The position numbers were made by a program, and so were the translations under genes. A DNA stretch of 18,703 bases from an uncultured Flammeovirgaceae bacterium. Its GTDB lineage: Bacteria > Bacteroidota > Bacteroidia > Cytophagales > Cyclobacteriaceae. Position 1 is the stretch's first letter. The number at the start of each line of letters is the position of its first letter. Shown one piece after another: positions 1 to 8,295 of this stretch. The notes below the pieces were generated by a model that was not told the origin of the DNA, ran no database searches, and saw nothing but the letters and a program-made list of their open reading frames with translations. The stretch is taken from positions 1-18,703 of the forward strand of contig CAKZPJ010000867.1 of NCBI GenBank assembly GCA_937138955.1. Direction: 5' to 3'.

Positions 1-1
1 T

Positions 2-922
2 ATTGATCCCTACACCGAGAAGTTTGTCGGTAGCGAAAATTTCATTCCCTACGAAGAACAGGTAGCTCGTTTTATCACTCAGTCCGAAGAAGCACTTACC
101 CCAGAAACCCAGTTTCTGCTGTGGCCGGAGTCGGCTTTTGATGGGGCTTACTACGAACCTGATTTTATTTCCAGCGAAATTTTTCAGAAGATACTAGACT
201 TCAACGAACGCTATCCTGATTTAGCGTTGATTACCGGGATGACATCATATATCACCTACGGTAAAGATACGGTGGCGCCGGCTACCGCCCGCTACCGAGA
301 AAATATAGGGTACTACGATGTGTTCAATACCGCTTTATTTGTAGATGAGAATGATGCAGAGGTGTATTACCATAAATCAAAGTTAGTACCTGGAGTAGAA
401 ATTCTCCCCTACCCACAGGTATTCCGCGTGATTTCGGAGACAATTTTTGATTTGGGAGGCACCGCCGGAGGCTTTGGCCGACAATCCGAACGGACGGTAC
501 TGTACGATACTGATTCTGTGGGTATTGCTCCCGCAATCTGCTACGAATCTATCTACGGCGACTTTATGGCTGAGTTTGTCCGCAATGGAGCCAGTTTAAT
601 TTTTATTATTACGAATGATGCCTGGTGGGGTAATACGCCAGGGTTCATGCAGCATTTGCAATACGCCTCATTGCGCGCTATTGAATCGCGCCGCAGCGTA
701 GCCCGTTCGGCGAATACCGGTATTTCAGCATTTATCAATCAGCGAGGTGATATTTTGCAACCCACGCAGTACTGGGAACCAGCCGTAATCCGGGCAACAA
801 TTTATGCCAACGAAGAAATTACTTTTTACGCTCGCCATGGCGATTACTTAGCCCGAACCGCCGCTTGGTTGTCGCCCCTAGTCTTTCTGGCGGCTTTTGT
901 AAAACGAAAAACCCATAAGTAA
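2..922 (+). CDS. lnt: Apolipoprotein N-acyltransferase, 3' part (partial at window start)
   Basis: This is the last 306 residues of Lnt, the inner-membrane enzyme that transfers an acyl chain from a phospholipid to the N-terminal cysteine of lipoproteins. The frame is open from base 2, so the 5' end with most membrane helices lies outside the window. The nitrilase-fold catalytic triad is visible: Glu in WPESA (codon 128-130), Lys in YHKSKLVPGVE (codon 374-376) and Cys in ICYESIYG (codon 539-541). PGVE in place of the enterobacterial PFGE is usual for Bacteroidota. A hydrophobic segment near the C-terminus (AAWLSPLVFLAAF) is the last helix. The stop is 2 bp before the next ATG, suggesting one transcript. 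The enzyme is relevant locally because three lipoproteins with lipoboxes are encoded downstream. Identification is firm. Confidence 0.95.
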   Translation: MDPYTEKFVGSENFIPYEEQVARFITQSEEALTPETQFLLWPESAFDGAYYEPDFISSEIFQKILDFNERYPDLALITGMTSYITYGKDTVAPATARYRENIGYYDVFNTALFVDENDAEVYYHKSKLVPGVEILPYPQVFRVISETIFDLGGTAGGFGRQSERTVLYDTDSVGIAPAICYESIYGDFMAEFVRNGASLIFIITNDAWWGNTPGFMQHLQYASLRAIESRRSVARSANTGISAFINQRGDILQPTQYWEPAVIRATIYANEEITFYARHGDYLARTAAWLSPLVFLAAFVKRKTHK

Positions 923-924
923 CA

Positions 925-1731
925 ATGTATCTTAATCACCTATTAGAGCAAACCCTGAGCACCGTTCGAGATACCGGTCATTTTATTCTGGAAGAAAATC
1001 GAAAATTTTCTGCTGAGGATATTGAGTACAAGGGAAAGAACGATCTAGTGTCTTACGTGGATAAAGAAGCCGAAAAGCGACTGGTCAAAAGCTTATCCGA
1101 AATTTTGCCTGACGCAGGTTTTATTACTGAAGAAGGTACGGCCGATGTGGGAAAGGCCGATCGCTACAATTGGGTAATCGATCCAGTAGACGGCACGACT
1201 AATTACGTCCACAATCTTCCGTTTTACTCTATCAGTGTAGGCTTGATGGAAGAGAATGAAGTGGTTTTAGGAGCAATCTACGAACCTAATCGTGACGAGA
1301 TGTTCTACGCTACCAAAAACGGGCCAGCCTATCTCAACCAGCAGGAGATAAAAGTTTCTTCGGTAACTACGCTGGAAGAATCATTACTAGCTACTGGGTT
1401 CCCGTATTCCAAATTTCGGGAGATGCCCGCGTATATTGATGTGGTGCAAGATTTGATGCAGCAAACTCACGGCCTACGCCGAATGGGGAGTGCCGCTCTA
1501 GACTTGGCCTACGTAGCCTGCGGACGATTTGAGGGTTTCTTTGAGTATAATCTCAAGCCCTGGGATGTAGCCGCCGGAGTTCTGATAGTGCAGCAAGCCG
1601 GGGGTTCCGTCACCACATTCACTGGAACGGATAACTACGTATTTGGGGGTGAATTGGTAGCTGGTTGCGCTATTCGTCCTGACCTGATGGAGGTGATTAA
1701 GAAGCATTGGTACAGCGGTAAGGATTATTGA
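925..1731 (+). CDS. Inositol monophosphatase family protein (SuhB-like)
   Basis: A 268-residue Mg-dependent phosphatase of the inositol monophosphatase family, the normal length. The metal-binding signatures are present: Glu69/Glu70 in ITEEG, Asp86 and Asp89 in WVIDPVDGTTNY, and Asp214 in the C-terminal LKPWDVAAG motif. The GSAALDLAYVACGRFEG stretch is also typical. Substrates in this family include inositol-1-phosphate, histidinol phosphate and other small phosphate monoesters, and sequence alone does not choose between them, so no symbol is assigned. The ATG lies 2 bp after the lnt stop with no clear Shine-Dalgarno sequence. Translation is probably coupled to lnt. It is cytoplasmic, with no signal peptide. 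Confidence 0.93.
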   Translation: MYLNHLLEQTLSTVRDTGHFILEENRKFSAEDIEYKGKNDLVSYVDKEAEKRLVKSLSEILPDAGFITEEGTADVGKADRYNWVIDPVDGTTNYVHNLPFYSISVGLMEENEVVLGAIYEPNRDEMFYATKNGPAYLNQQEIKVSSVTTLEESLLATGFPYSKFREMPAYIDVVQDLMQQTHGLRRMGSAALDLAYVACGRFEGFFEYNLKPWDVAAGVLIVQQAGGSVTTFTGTDNYVFGGELVAGCAIRPDLMEVIKKHWYSGKDY

Positions 1732-1744
1732 TTAAACGAACAGC

Positions 1745-2611
1745 GTGACGTTTTCCCGAGGCGTGTGGTACATGGTGGTTTCTGTTTTCTTCTTCTCCTG
1801 CATGGGGCTGATGGTAAAACTGGTCGCTCATATTCCCTCTACCCAAGTGGTATTTTTCCGATCAGCTATTTCTTTTCTGCTTAGTTTCTGGCTACTGAAG
1901 CGGCAAGGGGTTTCGGTGTGGGGCGTCCATCGGAAGCACTTGCTTTTGCGAGGTTTATGCGGAGCGGTAGCTTTAATCTTATTTTACGAAACCCTACAAA
2001 AGATTCCCCTAGCCAGTGCGGTGACTATTGGCTTCTTAGCACCAATATTCACCACTATTCTGGGAATTTTTATTGTAAAAGAGCGAGTACAACCCATTCA
2101 GTGGTTATTCTTCTTACTAGCCTTTATCGGAGTCATTATGGTGCAGGGATTTGACCCTCGCATTCAGATGATTTATCTAGTGATCGGAGTAGTGGCTACG
2201 TTCTTTTCCGGCTTAGCGCAGAGCTTCATCCGAAAAATCAATACGCAGGAACACCCGCTAGTCATTATTTTCTACTTTCCATTGATTACTACTCCACTCA
2301 GTGGAGCGTACTCGTTTTTCCACTGGGTGCCACCCCAGGGTTGGGACTGGGCTTTCTTACTGGCGATAGGTTTGTTTACTCAGTTTGCGCAATTCTTTAT
2401 GACCAAATCTATCCAACTGGAAGAGCTTTCTAAAGTGACCATCATCCGCTACCTTAGTATCGTTTACGCCCTGGTTTTTGGCTACATTTTTTTCGACGAA
2501 ACCTACAGCATATTGGCTTACGCAGGAATGGGATTAGCCATTCTGGGGGTATTTGCTAATGTGTGGTACAAGCAAACGCTAGCGAAGAAACAGAAAAATA
2601 TAAAAGTATGA
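1745..2611 (+). CDS. EamA/DMT-family transporter
   Basis: A 288-residue inner-membrane protein with about ten hydrophobic segments in two repeated EamA halves (roughly residues 5-135 and 145-280). It belongs to the drug/metabolite transporter superfamily. Family features include the early MGLMVKL and later ERVQPIQWLFFLLAFIGVIMV in half one, and IFFDETYSILAYAGMGLAI in half two. The annotated start is GTG at 1745, 13 bp after the previous stop. An ATG at 1772 (MVVSVFFFSC) is an alternative that would still leave the first helix. The substrate cannot be inferred; family members export amino acids, nucleobases or other metabolites. It is probably in the same operon as the two genes before it. Confidence 0.9.
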   Translation: MTFSRGVWYMVVSVFFFSCMGLMVKLVAHIPSTQVVFFRSAISFLLSFWLLKRQGVSVWGVHRKHLLLRGLCGAVALILFYETLQKIPLASAVTIGFLAPIFTTILGIFIVKERVQPIQWLFFLLAFIGVIMVQGFDPRIQMIYLVIGVVATFFSGLAQSFIRKINTQEHPLVIIFYFPLITTPLSGAYSFFHWVPPQGWDWAFLLAIGLFTQFAQFFMTKSIQLEELSKVTIIRYLSIVYALVFGYIFFDETYSILAYAGMGLAILGVFANVWYKQTLAKKQKNIKV

Positions 2612-2674
2612 TAGCATCAAATACATACTACCAGCAAGAACGTGATTAATCATATTCTTACCATAAACACAACC

Positions 2675-3199
2675 ATGACCTACTGCCAATCCGTCCGCCG
2701 AATGGATTCCAATAATCCCAACGTTCATTATCACGATCATGAATACGGCTTTCCATTACATGATGATGACGAGCTTTTCGGGCGGTTGATATTAGAGATT
2801 AATCAGGCGGGCTTATCCTGGACGACCATTTTAAATAAGAAAGATAATTTTCGTTTGGCCTATTCTAACTTCAGCATTAACCAGATAGCTAACTACAATG
2901 AAGTTGATCGAAATCGCTTACTGAACGATGCCGGAATTATCCGCAACCGACTCAAAGTGAATGCTACTATCTATAACGCTCAACAGATTTTTTTGATCCA
3001 AACAGAATACGGTTCGTTCAAAAATTGGCTTGATCAGCATCATCCTTTATCCAAACCGGAGTGGGTTAAGTTATTTAAAAGGCACTTCAAGTTTGTGGGT
3101 GGAGAAATTGTGAATGAATTCCTGATGAGTACCGGATACCTGCCGGGTGCGCACGAACCGTCTTGCCCCGTATACGCCAAGCTACAAGTTCTGAAATAG
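2675..3199 (+). CDS. tag: DNA-3-methyladenine glycosylase I
   Basis: Tag removes 3-methyladenine from alkylated DNA and starts base excision repair. The 174-residue protein has the family's zinc site: Cys4 (MTYCQS), His20 (HYHDHEYG), His160 and Cys164 (GAHEPSC). It also has Glu41 in LILEINQAGLSW, matching the catalytic-pocket Glu38 of E. coli Tag. I chose the ATG at 2675 over the upstream in-frame GTG at 2642 because Tag proteins start three residues before the first zinc Cys. The C-terminus is short and ends soon after the zinc Cys. It lies 63 bp after the transporter and is followed by a 285-bp gap, so it probably ends the first operon. Confidence 0.93.
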   Translation: MTYCQSVRRMDSNNPNVHYHDHEYGFPLHDDDELFGRLILEINQAGLSWTTILNKKDNFRLAYSNFSINQIANYNEVDRNRLLNDAGIIRNRLKVNATIYNAQQIFLIQTEYGSFKNWLDQHHPLSKPEWVKLFKRHFKFVGGEIVNEFLMSTGYLPGAHEPSCPVYAKLQVLK

Positions 3200-3484
3200 T
3201 AAAAAGAGGCTAAAGGATTGGTTAAATAAATCGCCCAAATGTATAAAGTAATACTTCTATAAGTAGTGATAGGACTATTATTCGCTACAAACTATATAAT
3301 TTATTCAATATAATTTATGATTATAAAATAAATTATGTAGTTAGAATTTGTAAGTTTTTAAGGAATATGTAGTTTTAATCAATAATGTTAATAATAAACT
3401 CATAAGTAAGCCTCACTTTGTCAAGATTTTAATAGCTATTTATATTCTTATTTATTTCTTTTTCATAACCTAAATCTATATTTC
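3200..3484 (+). promoter_or_regulatory. AT-rich leader upstream of the susC-like gene
   Basis: There is no gene in this 285-bp stretch. It is strongly AT-rich compared with its surroundings, with many stops in every frame, and fits a promoter/5' leader for the SusC gene. I found no exact TAnnTTTG -7 box; the nearest is TAGAATTTG at about 3341, with one base too many. No strong hairpin terminator for tag is visible. The assignment as promoter region rests on position and composition only. Confidence 0.4.
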
Positions 3485-6400
3485 ATGAGAAAACGACTAC
3501 TCGTTTTACTAATGCTGATGACTAGCGTGTCCTATGTATGGGCGCAGCGCCAAATCAGCGGAACAGTTACGGATGCTGAAGAAGATTCTTCTTTACCGGG
3601 CGTAAACGTCTTGGTGAAAGGAACCACTATTGGTACTGTAACTGACATTGATGGTAACTATGTAATTACCGTCACCGGAGACAATCCAGTTCTCACCTTT
3701 TCTTCCATTGGCTATACTACACAAGATGTAGCTGTGGGCAATCGTTCCACCATTGATTTTTCATTAGAACCTGATGTACAACAATTAACTGAGGTAGTTG
3801 TAACTGCTCTTGGGGTAGAGCGTGATAAGAAAGCACTGAGCTACTCGGTAGAGGAGGTAGCTGGTGAAAGCTTTCAGGAAGCACGCGAAATTAACTTAGC
3901 TAACTCTCTAGCCGGTAAAGTAGCGGGGGTAAACGTAAGTAATATTGCTTCCGGCCCAGCTGGTTCTAGCCGAGTGGTCATCCGAGGTAATGTATCTCTA
4001 GCGGGTAACAACCAGCCACTGTATGTGATTGATGGAGTGCCGATGGACAACTCGGGCTTTGGCCAAGCAGGTTTATGGGGTGGTTCCGATGAAGGAGATG
4101 GTACTTCTAGTATCAATCCCGACGACATTGAAAACATCAGTGTACTAAAAGGGGCTAATGCCGCTGCACTTTACGGGTCTCGCGCTTCTAATGGGGTAAT
4201 TCTAATTACCACCAAGAGTGGTAAAGACCGCCCCGGTATTGGCGTTGACTTCAACTCTAACTTTGTTTTTGAAGACATTATTAACCTATTTGATTTCCAG
4301 GATCAGTACGGACAAGGAAACCAGGGACGTAGACCTTCTACCGCTGCTGAAGCCTTCGAATTTGGAACTACTGACTGGGGTGGCCGACTAGATGGTAGCA
4401 TGGTTCCTCAATTTGACGGAGTAGAGCGTCCTTACTCTTTTGTAGATGATAATCTTGAAGCATTCTACCGCACAGGTACTACCCTTACCAACACTATTGG
4501 GTTTTCTGGTGGAAGCGAAACCCAGCGAGTACGCTTGAATTTTTCCCGATTAGATAATAAAAGTATAATACCTAATTCTGGATTCACTCGAAATAACGTA
4601 ACCTTATCGTATAACGGTAAGTATGCTGATCGGATCACTGTTACTTCCAAGGTTCTGTACTCTAATGAGAACGCCCAAAATCGTCCAAGAGTAGCAGATT
4701 CACCAGGTAACGCTCCTCAGGGGCTGCTCAGATTACCTAATAATTACGACGTAGACGATCTTACAGGTGACCCCAACAAACTGGGTGCCGTACCGGAAGG
4801 CTTTACCCCCCAAGATGGAAAAGCCCCTGGTGAAGAGTTACAAATATCCAATGACCTATGGAACCAGAACCCCTGGTGGGCGGCTAATCAGTTTGAAAAC
4901 GACGATATCCGCGACCGGATTATTACGTCAAACGTAGTACGTTTTGATGCTACTGACTTTCTATACGCTCAGGGGCGATTTAGTATGGACTGGTATACCC
5001 GCCGAGAAACTGACATAACTCCCTTTGGCACTGGTTTCCAGCGTCGCGGTAGCATGACCGAGCAGGAAGAACGTATCCGAGAGACGAACATAGAAGGAAT
5101 CGTCGGATTTGATGAAAGATACGGCGAAATTTCAGTAGATGCCTTCGTAGGTGCAAACATCATGCGTCGGTCTTACGAACGATTATCGTTGAGTGGTAAC
5201 AACTTTAATATCCCATTTTTCAACACCTTTGCCAACCTGGCGAATCAGAGCCCCGGATACGGCTTCAATGAAAAGGGAATTAACTCAGTTTTTGGTTCGG
5301 TGAATGTTGGTTTTAAAGATATTATCTATCTGACTGGTACCGCCCGAAATGATTGGTTCTCCACATTAAACCCTGAAACCAACAGTATACTTTATCCTTC
5401 TGTTGGGGGTAGTTTCGTATTTACCGAACTGTTCGGATTAGCCGATGGCAACTTCCTTCCTTTCGGTAAAATTCGGGCTTCCTGGGCGCAAGTGGGCGGT
5501 GATACTGATCCGTATCGGCTTGCCTTGACCTATAGTCTGGGGCAAGGGCACCTAGGAGAACCTACGGCATCCATCTCCCAAAACTCTATTCCTAATCGCC
5601 TTCTGGTTCCTTTAACCTCTACCGAGTTTGAGGTAGGCGTTGATCTGCGATTCTTAAGTAATCGTTTAGGGGTTGACTTCACGTATTACCAGCAGAGAAC
5701 AACCGACGATATTCTGAACGCTCAGATTTCGCGGACTTCAGGGTTTGAGGCTACAACTATCAATATCGGTGAGATGGAAAACAGTGGCATTGAGCTATTG
5801 TTAACCGGCACTCCCGTTCAAAGTACCAACTTCTCTTGGGATGTACGCTTCAACTTTTCACTGAATAATAATAGAGTAGTCGCTCTATCCCCCGGAATTG
5901 AAAGATTTCTGACCGGAGAACCTCGTACCCGATCGGCTTTTACCGAAAATATTGTTGGGCAGCGATTTAGTACTATTACTGGATTTACTCAGCTAATGAT
6001 TGATGGGCAACCTGTATTTAACGAAGATAGTGGGCAGCCTATACGATCAGCCGAAACTTCTATCTTAGGAAACGGAGTTCACAAGTACCTAGGCGGTTTA
6101 ACCAACACCTTTAGCTGGAAAGGCATCTACCTGGATTTTTTAATTGACTTTAAAGCAGGTGCAGAACTCTACTCTGGTTCTAATTCTCGCTTCGTAAGTT
6201 CTGGTAAGCATAGAATGACCGTAGAACCTACTTCCGGACTAGGTTTCGTATCTGAGGGACGCGAATCGCTAACTGTGACTGGAGTTAATCAAGATGGTGA
6301 GGCATTCACCAAAACGCTGGATGAAACCGAGATTCAAGGATTCTGGGGTGCGTATGGAGGACTTGCCGATCGCTTCATCTACGATGCTTCTTTTGCCAAA

Positions 6401-6628
6401 CTTCGGCAGTTGAGTTTAGGATATAGTCTGCCTAACAGCTTACTAGCCAATACCCCGCTACAATCTGTACGGCTTTCATTTGTAGGTAGAAATTTACTTC
6501 TGCTATATACCAGCTTGGAGAATGTTGATCCTGAATCGACCTACAATAATACTAACGGTCAAGGATTGGAATACTACGGAGTACCTCAAACCCGATCTTT
6601 CGGATTTAATTTGAAGGCAAGCTTTTAA
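3485..6628 (+). CDS. SusC/RagA-family TonB-linked outer-membrane protein
   Basis: A 1047-residue outer-membrane transporter that, with its SusD partner, imports large nutrients (often glycans or peptides) in a TonB-dependent way. Residues 1-21 form a signal peptide ending VWAQ. Residues about 22-110 are a carboxypeptidase-D-regulatory-like domain (ISGTVTDAEE, GTVTDIDGNY). The plug domain follows at about 115-235, with the family signatures SLAGKVAGVNV, PLYVIDGVPMDN, NPDDIENISVLKGANAAALYG and SNGVILITTKSG. The rest is the 22-strand barrel, ending in a terminal Phe (GFNLKASF) as required for barrel assembly. The SusD gene starts 24 bp downstream. No anti-sigma or hybrid sensor gene is adjacent, so regulation is not visible here. 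The substrate is unknown. Confidence 0.96.
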   Translation: MRKRLLVLLMLMTSVSYVWAQRQISGTVTDAEEDSSLPGVNVLVKGTTIGTVTDIDGNYVITVTGDNPVLTFSSIGYTTQDVAVGNRSTIDFSLEPDVQQLTEVVVTALGVERDKKALSYSVEEVAGESFQEAREINLANSLAGKVAGVNVSNIASGPAGSSRVVIRGNVSLAGNNQPLYVIDGVPMDNSGFGQAGLWGGSDEGDGTSSINPDDIENISVLKGANAAALYGSRASNGVILITTKSGKDRPGIGVDFNSNFVFEDIINLFDFQDQYGQGNQGRRPSTAAEAFEFGTTDWGGRLDGSMVPQFDGVERPYSFVDDNLEAFYRTGTTLTNTIGFSGGSETQRVRLNFSRLDNKSIIPNSGFTRNNVTLSYNGKYADRITVTSKVLYSNENAQNRPRVADSPGNAPQGLLRLPNNYDVDDLTGDPNKLGAVPEGFTPQDGKAPGEELQISNDLWNQNPWWAANQFENDDIRDRIITSNVVRFDATDFLYAQGRFSMDWYTRRETDITPFGTGFQRRGSMTEQEERIRETNIEGIVGFDERYGEISVDAFVGANIMRRSYERLSLSGNNFNIPFFNTFANLANQSPGYGFNEKGINSVFGSVNVGFKDIIYLTGTARNDWFSTLNPETNSILYPSVGGSFVFTELFGLADGNFLPFGKIRASWAQVGGDTDPYRLALTYSLGQGHLGEPTASISQNSIPNRLLVPLTSTEFEVGVDLRFLSNRLGVDFTYYQQRTTDDILNAQISRTSGFEATTINIGEMENSGIELLLTGTPVQSTNFSWDVRFNFSLNNNRVVALSPGIERFLTGEPRTRSAFTENIVGQRFSTITGFTQLMIDGQPVFNEDSGQPIRSAETSILGNGVHKYLGGLTNTFSWKGIYLDFLIDFKAGAELYSGSNSRFVSSGKHRMTVEPTSGLGFVSEGRESLTVTGVNQDGEAFTKTLDETEIQGFWGAYGGLADRFIYDASFAKLRQLSLGYSLPNSLLANTPLQSVRLSFVGRNLLLLYTSLENVDPESTYNNTNGQGLEYYGVPQTRSFGFNLKASF

Positions 6629-6652
6629 ACAACAAAACATAAATTAATAGAA

Positions 6653-8191
6653 ATGAGATATTTAAGTATAGTACTACTCTTCGCTACTATCTGCCTGATG
6701 CCTCTATCAGGTTGCGATAATGAAGACTTAGTAGCTCTAAACGATGATCCTACTGCCGCTTTAGAACTAGACTGGAAGTTTATGTTCTCGCAGGGAATAG
6801 TACAGTCGGCGGAAAACCGCTTTATTAACGGAAGGGTACATTTAAATCTAGCATCAGGTCTGATTCAACATATGGCTACACTACAAATAGGTGGCGAACG
6901 CGGATCTGGCGATAAATACATGCGTCACCTAGATAGTTTTGATGGTACCATGCGGTTTTTCTATCCCAACGCGTTAAAGACGCTGGCGGAGATAGTCCGG
7001 CAAACCGGTCCCGAAGGAACAAACCCTAACTGGACCAATTTGAATCAGATGGCGCAGGTGATGTATACCATCCCCATGCATATCGTAACAGATTTGCACG
7101 GGAATGTGCCCTACTCTGAAGCCAATTCAGGAGTTGATGGGATATTCTTTCCTAAGTACGATGATCAGGAATTTATCTACAAAGATATGTTGGCTAAGTT
7201 GGAAACAGCAGCTAATACTATTGGAACCGGTCCCGACGATGTGGGTAATTCTGATCTGCTTTACAATGGTGACTATGACAAGTGGAAGAAGTTAGCTAAC
7301 TCACTGATGCTGCGTCTGGCTATGCGAATCTCTAATGTTGATCCTAATACTGCTCAGGAATACGTACAGAAAGCAATTACTGGTGGTGTGATGGAGAGCA
7401 ACGAAGATATGGCCTGGTTACAAATGGCCTCGGGTCCTAGCCAGTGGTTCAACCAGAATGGTCTTTCCCGCGCTATGATTCCCGATGACTGGGGTGCTAA
7501 CAACATGTTAGGTAAAACGTTAGTTGATTGGCTGAAGGAGCGGAATGATCCTCGCCTAATGATCTACAGTGGAGGTATTGGTATATGGGGCGGCCCCTAC
7601 ATTACCGATTATGATGCTCAGAAGGGAATGCCTAACGGCTACGACCCGGAAACTATTCGGGAGTTTGAAGGTGTTTCCGAAGCTATTGATCGGGAATTAA
7701 CGTACTCTCGTCTGAACCCCGCTATGTTGGATGTAGATGATCCATTTATATTCATGACTTACGCTGAAGTAGAATTTCTACAAGCTGAAGCGGTGCTGAA
7801 GGGCTGGGCAACTGGAAGTGCTGAAGAACACTTCAACGCGGGAGTGCGTGCTTCTATGCAACAATGGACTATCTTTGATGAGTCTTTTGTAGTAACGGAT
7901 GATGAAGTAGATGCCTACTTAGCGGCTAATCCGTTTGATGGTACCGAAGAAATGATAGGTGAGCAGCATTGGGCAGCTAACTTCATGCAATGGTACGAGG
8001 CCTACAGTAACTGGCGTAGAACCGGATATCCAGAGCTTACTCCAGTAAATTATCCGGGTAATGTATCAGGAGGAGAAATCTTCCGCAGAATTGAATATTT
8101 CTCTATTGAGGTAGCCAGTAACCCTAACTTTTCGGACGGGGCTACCCTACCTGATGATGTGATGACCCGTATGTGGTGGGATGTGAACTAA
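6653..8191 (+). CDS. SusD/RagB-family nutrient-binding lipoprotein (SusD-like_2 type)
   Basis: A 512-residue surface lipoprotein that forms the lid of the SusC transporter. The signal peptide ends in a lipobox, PLSG followed by Cys21. It is followed by DNEDLVALNDDPTAA, typical of the SusD-like_2 subgroup, which binds in the same way as SusD but is more distant in sequence. The helical TPR region includes IPMHIVTDLHGNVPYSEA and WKKLANSLMLRLAMRIS. Another family stretch is FMTYAEVEFLQAEAVLKGWA, near the C-terminal third. The protein ends normally, and a strong terminator follows within 60 bp. It is co-transcribed with the SusC gene (24-bp gap). Confidence 0.95.
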   Translation: MRYLSIVLLFATICLMPLSGCDNEDLVALNDDPTAALELDWKFMFSQGIVQSAENRFINGRVHLNLASGLIQHMATLQIGGERGSGDKYMRHLDSFDGTMRFFYPNALKTLAEIVRQTGPEGTNPNWTNLNQMAQVMYTIPMHIVTDLHGNVPYSEANSGVDGIFFPKYDDQEFIYKDMLAKLETAANTIGTGPDDVGNSDLLYNGDYDKWKKLANSLMLRLAMRISNVDPNTAQEYVQKAITGGVMESNEDMAWLQMASGPSQWFNQNGLSRAMIPDDWGANNMLGKTLVDWLKERNDPRLMIYSGGIGIWGGPYITDYDAQKGMPNGYDPETIREFEGVSEAIDRELTYSRLNPAMLDVDDPFIFMTYAEVEFLQAEAVLKGWATGSAEEHFNAGVRASMQQWTIFDESFVVTDDEVDAYLAANPFDGTEEMIGEQHWAANFMQWYEAYSNWRRTGYPELTPVNYPGNVSGGEIFRRIEYFSIEVASNPNFSDGATLPDDVMTRMWWDVN

Positions 8192-8216
8192 TCAATTAGC
8201 TTTATAATTATTGAAT

Positions 8217-8254
8217 ATAGCGGCACTGAAATTTTTCGGTGCCGCTATTTGTTT
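8217..8254 (+). terminator. Intrinsic terminator after the SusC/SusD pair
   Basis: The arm at 8217-8231 (atagcggcactgaaa) pairs with 8234-8248 (tttcggtgccgctat), with one G-U wobble; the innermost pairs open to make the loop. The T-rich run TTTGTTTTTA follows directly at 8248-8256. It starts 26 bp after the SusD stop. Its position implies that the SusC/SusD message ends or is attenuated here and that the downstream lipoproteins are transcribed at a lower or separate level. Confidence 0.85.
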
Positions 8255-8270
8255 TTAGGTGCGATAGGAT

Positions 8271-8282
8271 ATTACGTGTAAT
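8271..8282. promoter_or_regulatory. Palindrome ATTACGTGTAAT before the FG-GAP lipoprotein gene
   Basis: A 12-bp near-perfect inverted repeat (ATTAC-GT-GTAAT) lies between the terminator and the ATG at 8296. Its position suits a transcription-factor site controlling the two lipoprotein genes. It is a short AT-rich palindrome and could be chance. Confidence 0.25.
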
Positions 8283-8295
8283 AGACGGGATTTGA

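Noticed and set aside
2286..2306. Small hairpin CTCCACTCAGTGGAG inside the transporter gene
   Set aside because: It falls in a conserved coding stretch with no T tract or regulatory context, so it is probably chance.
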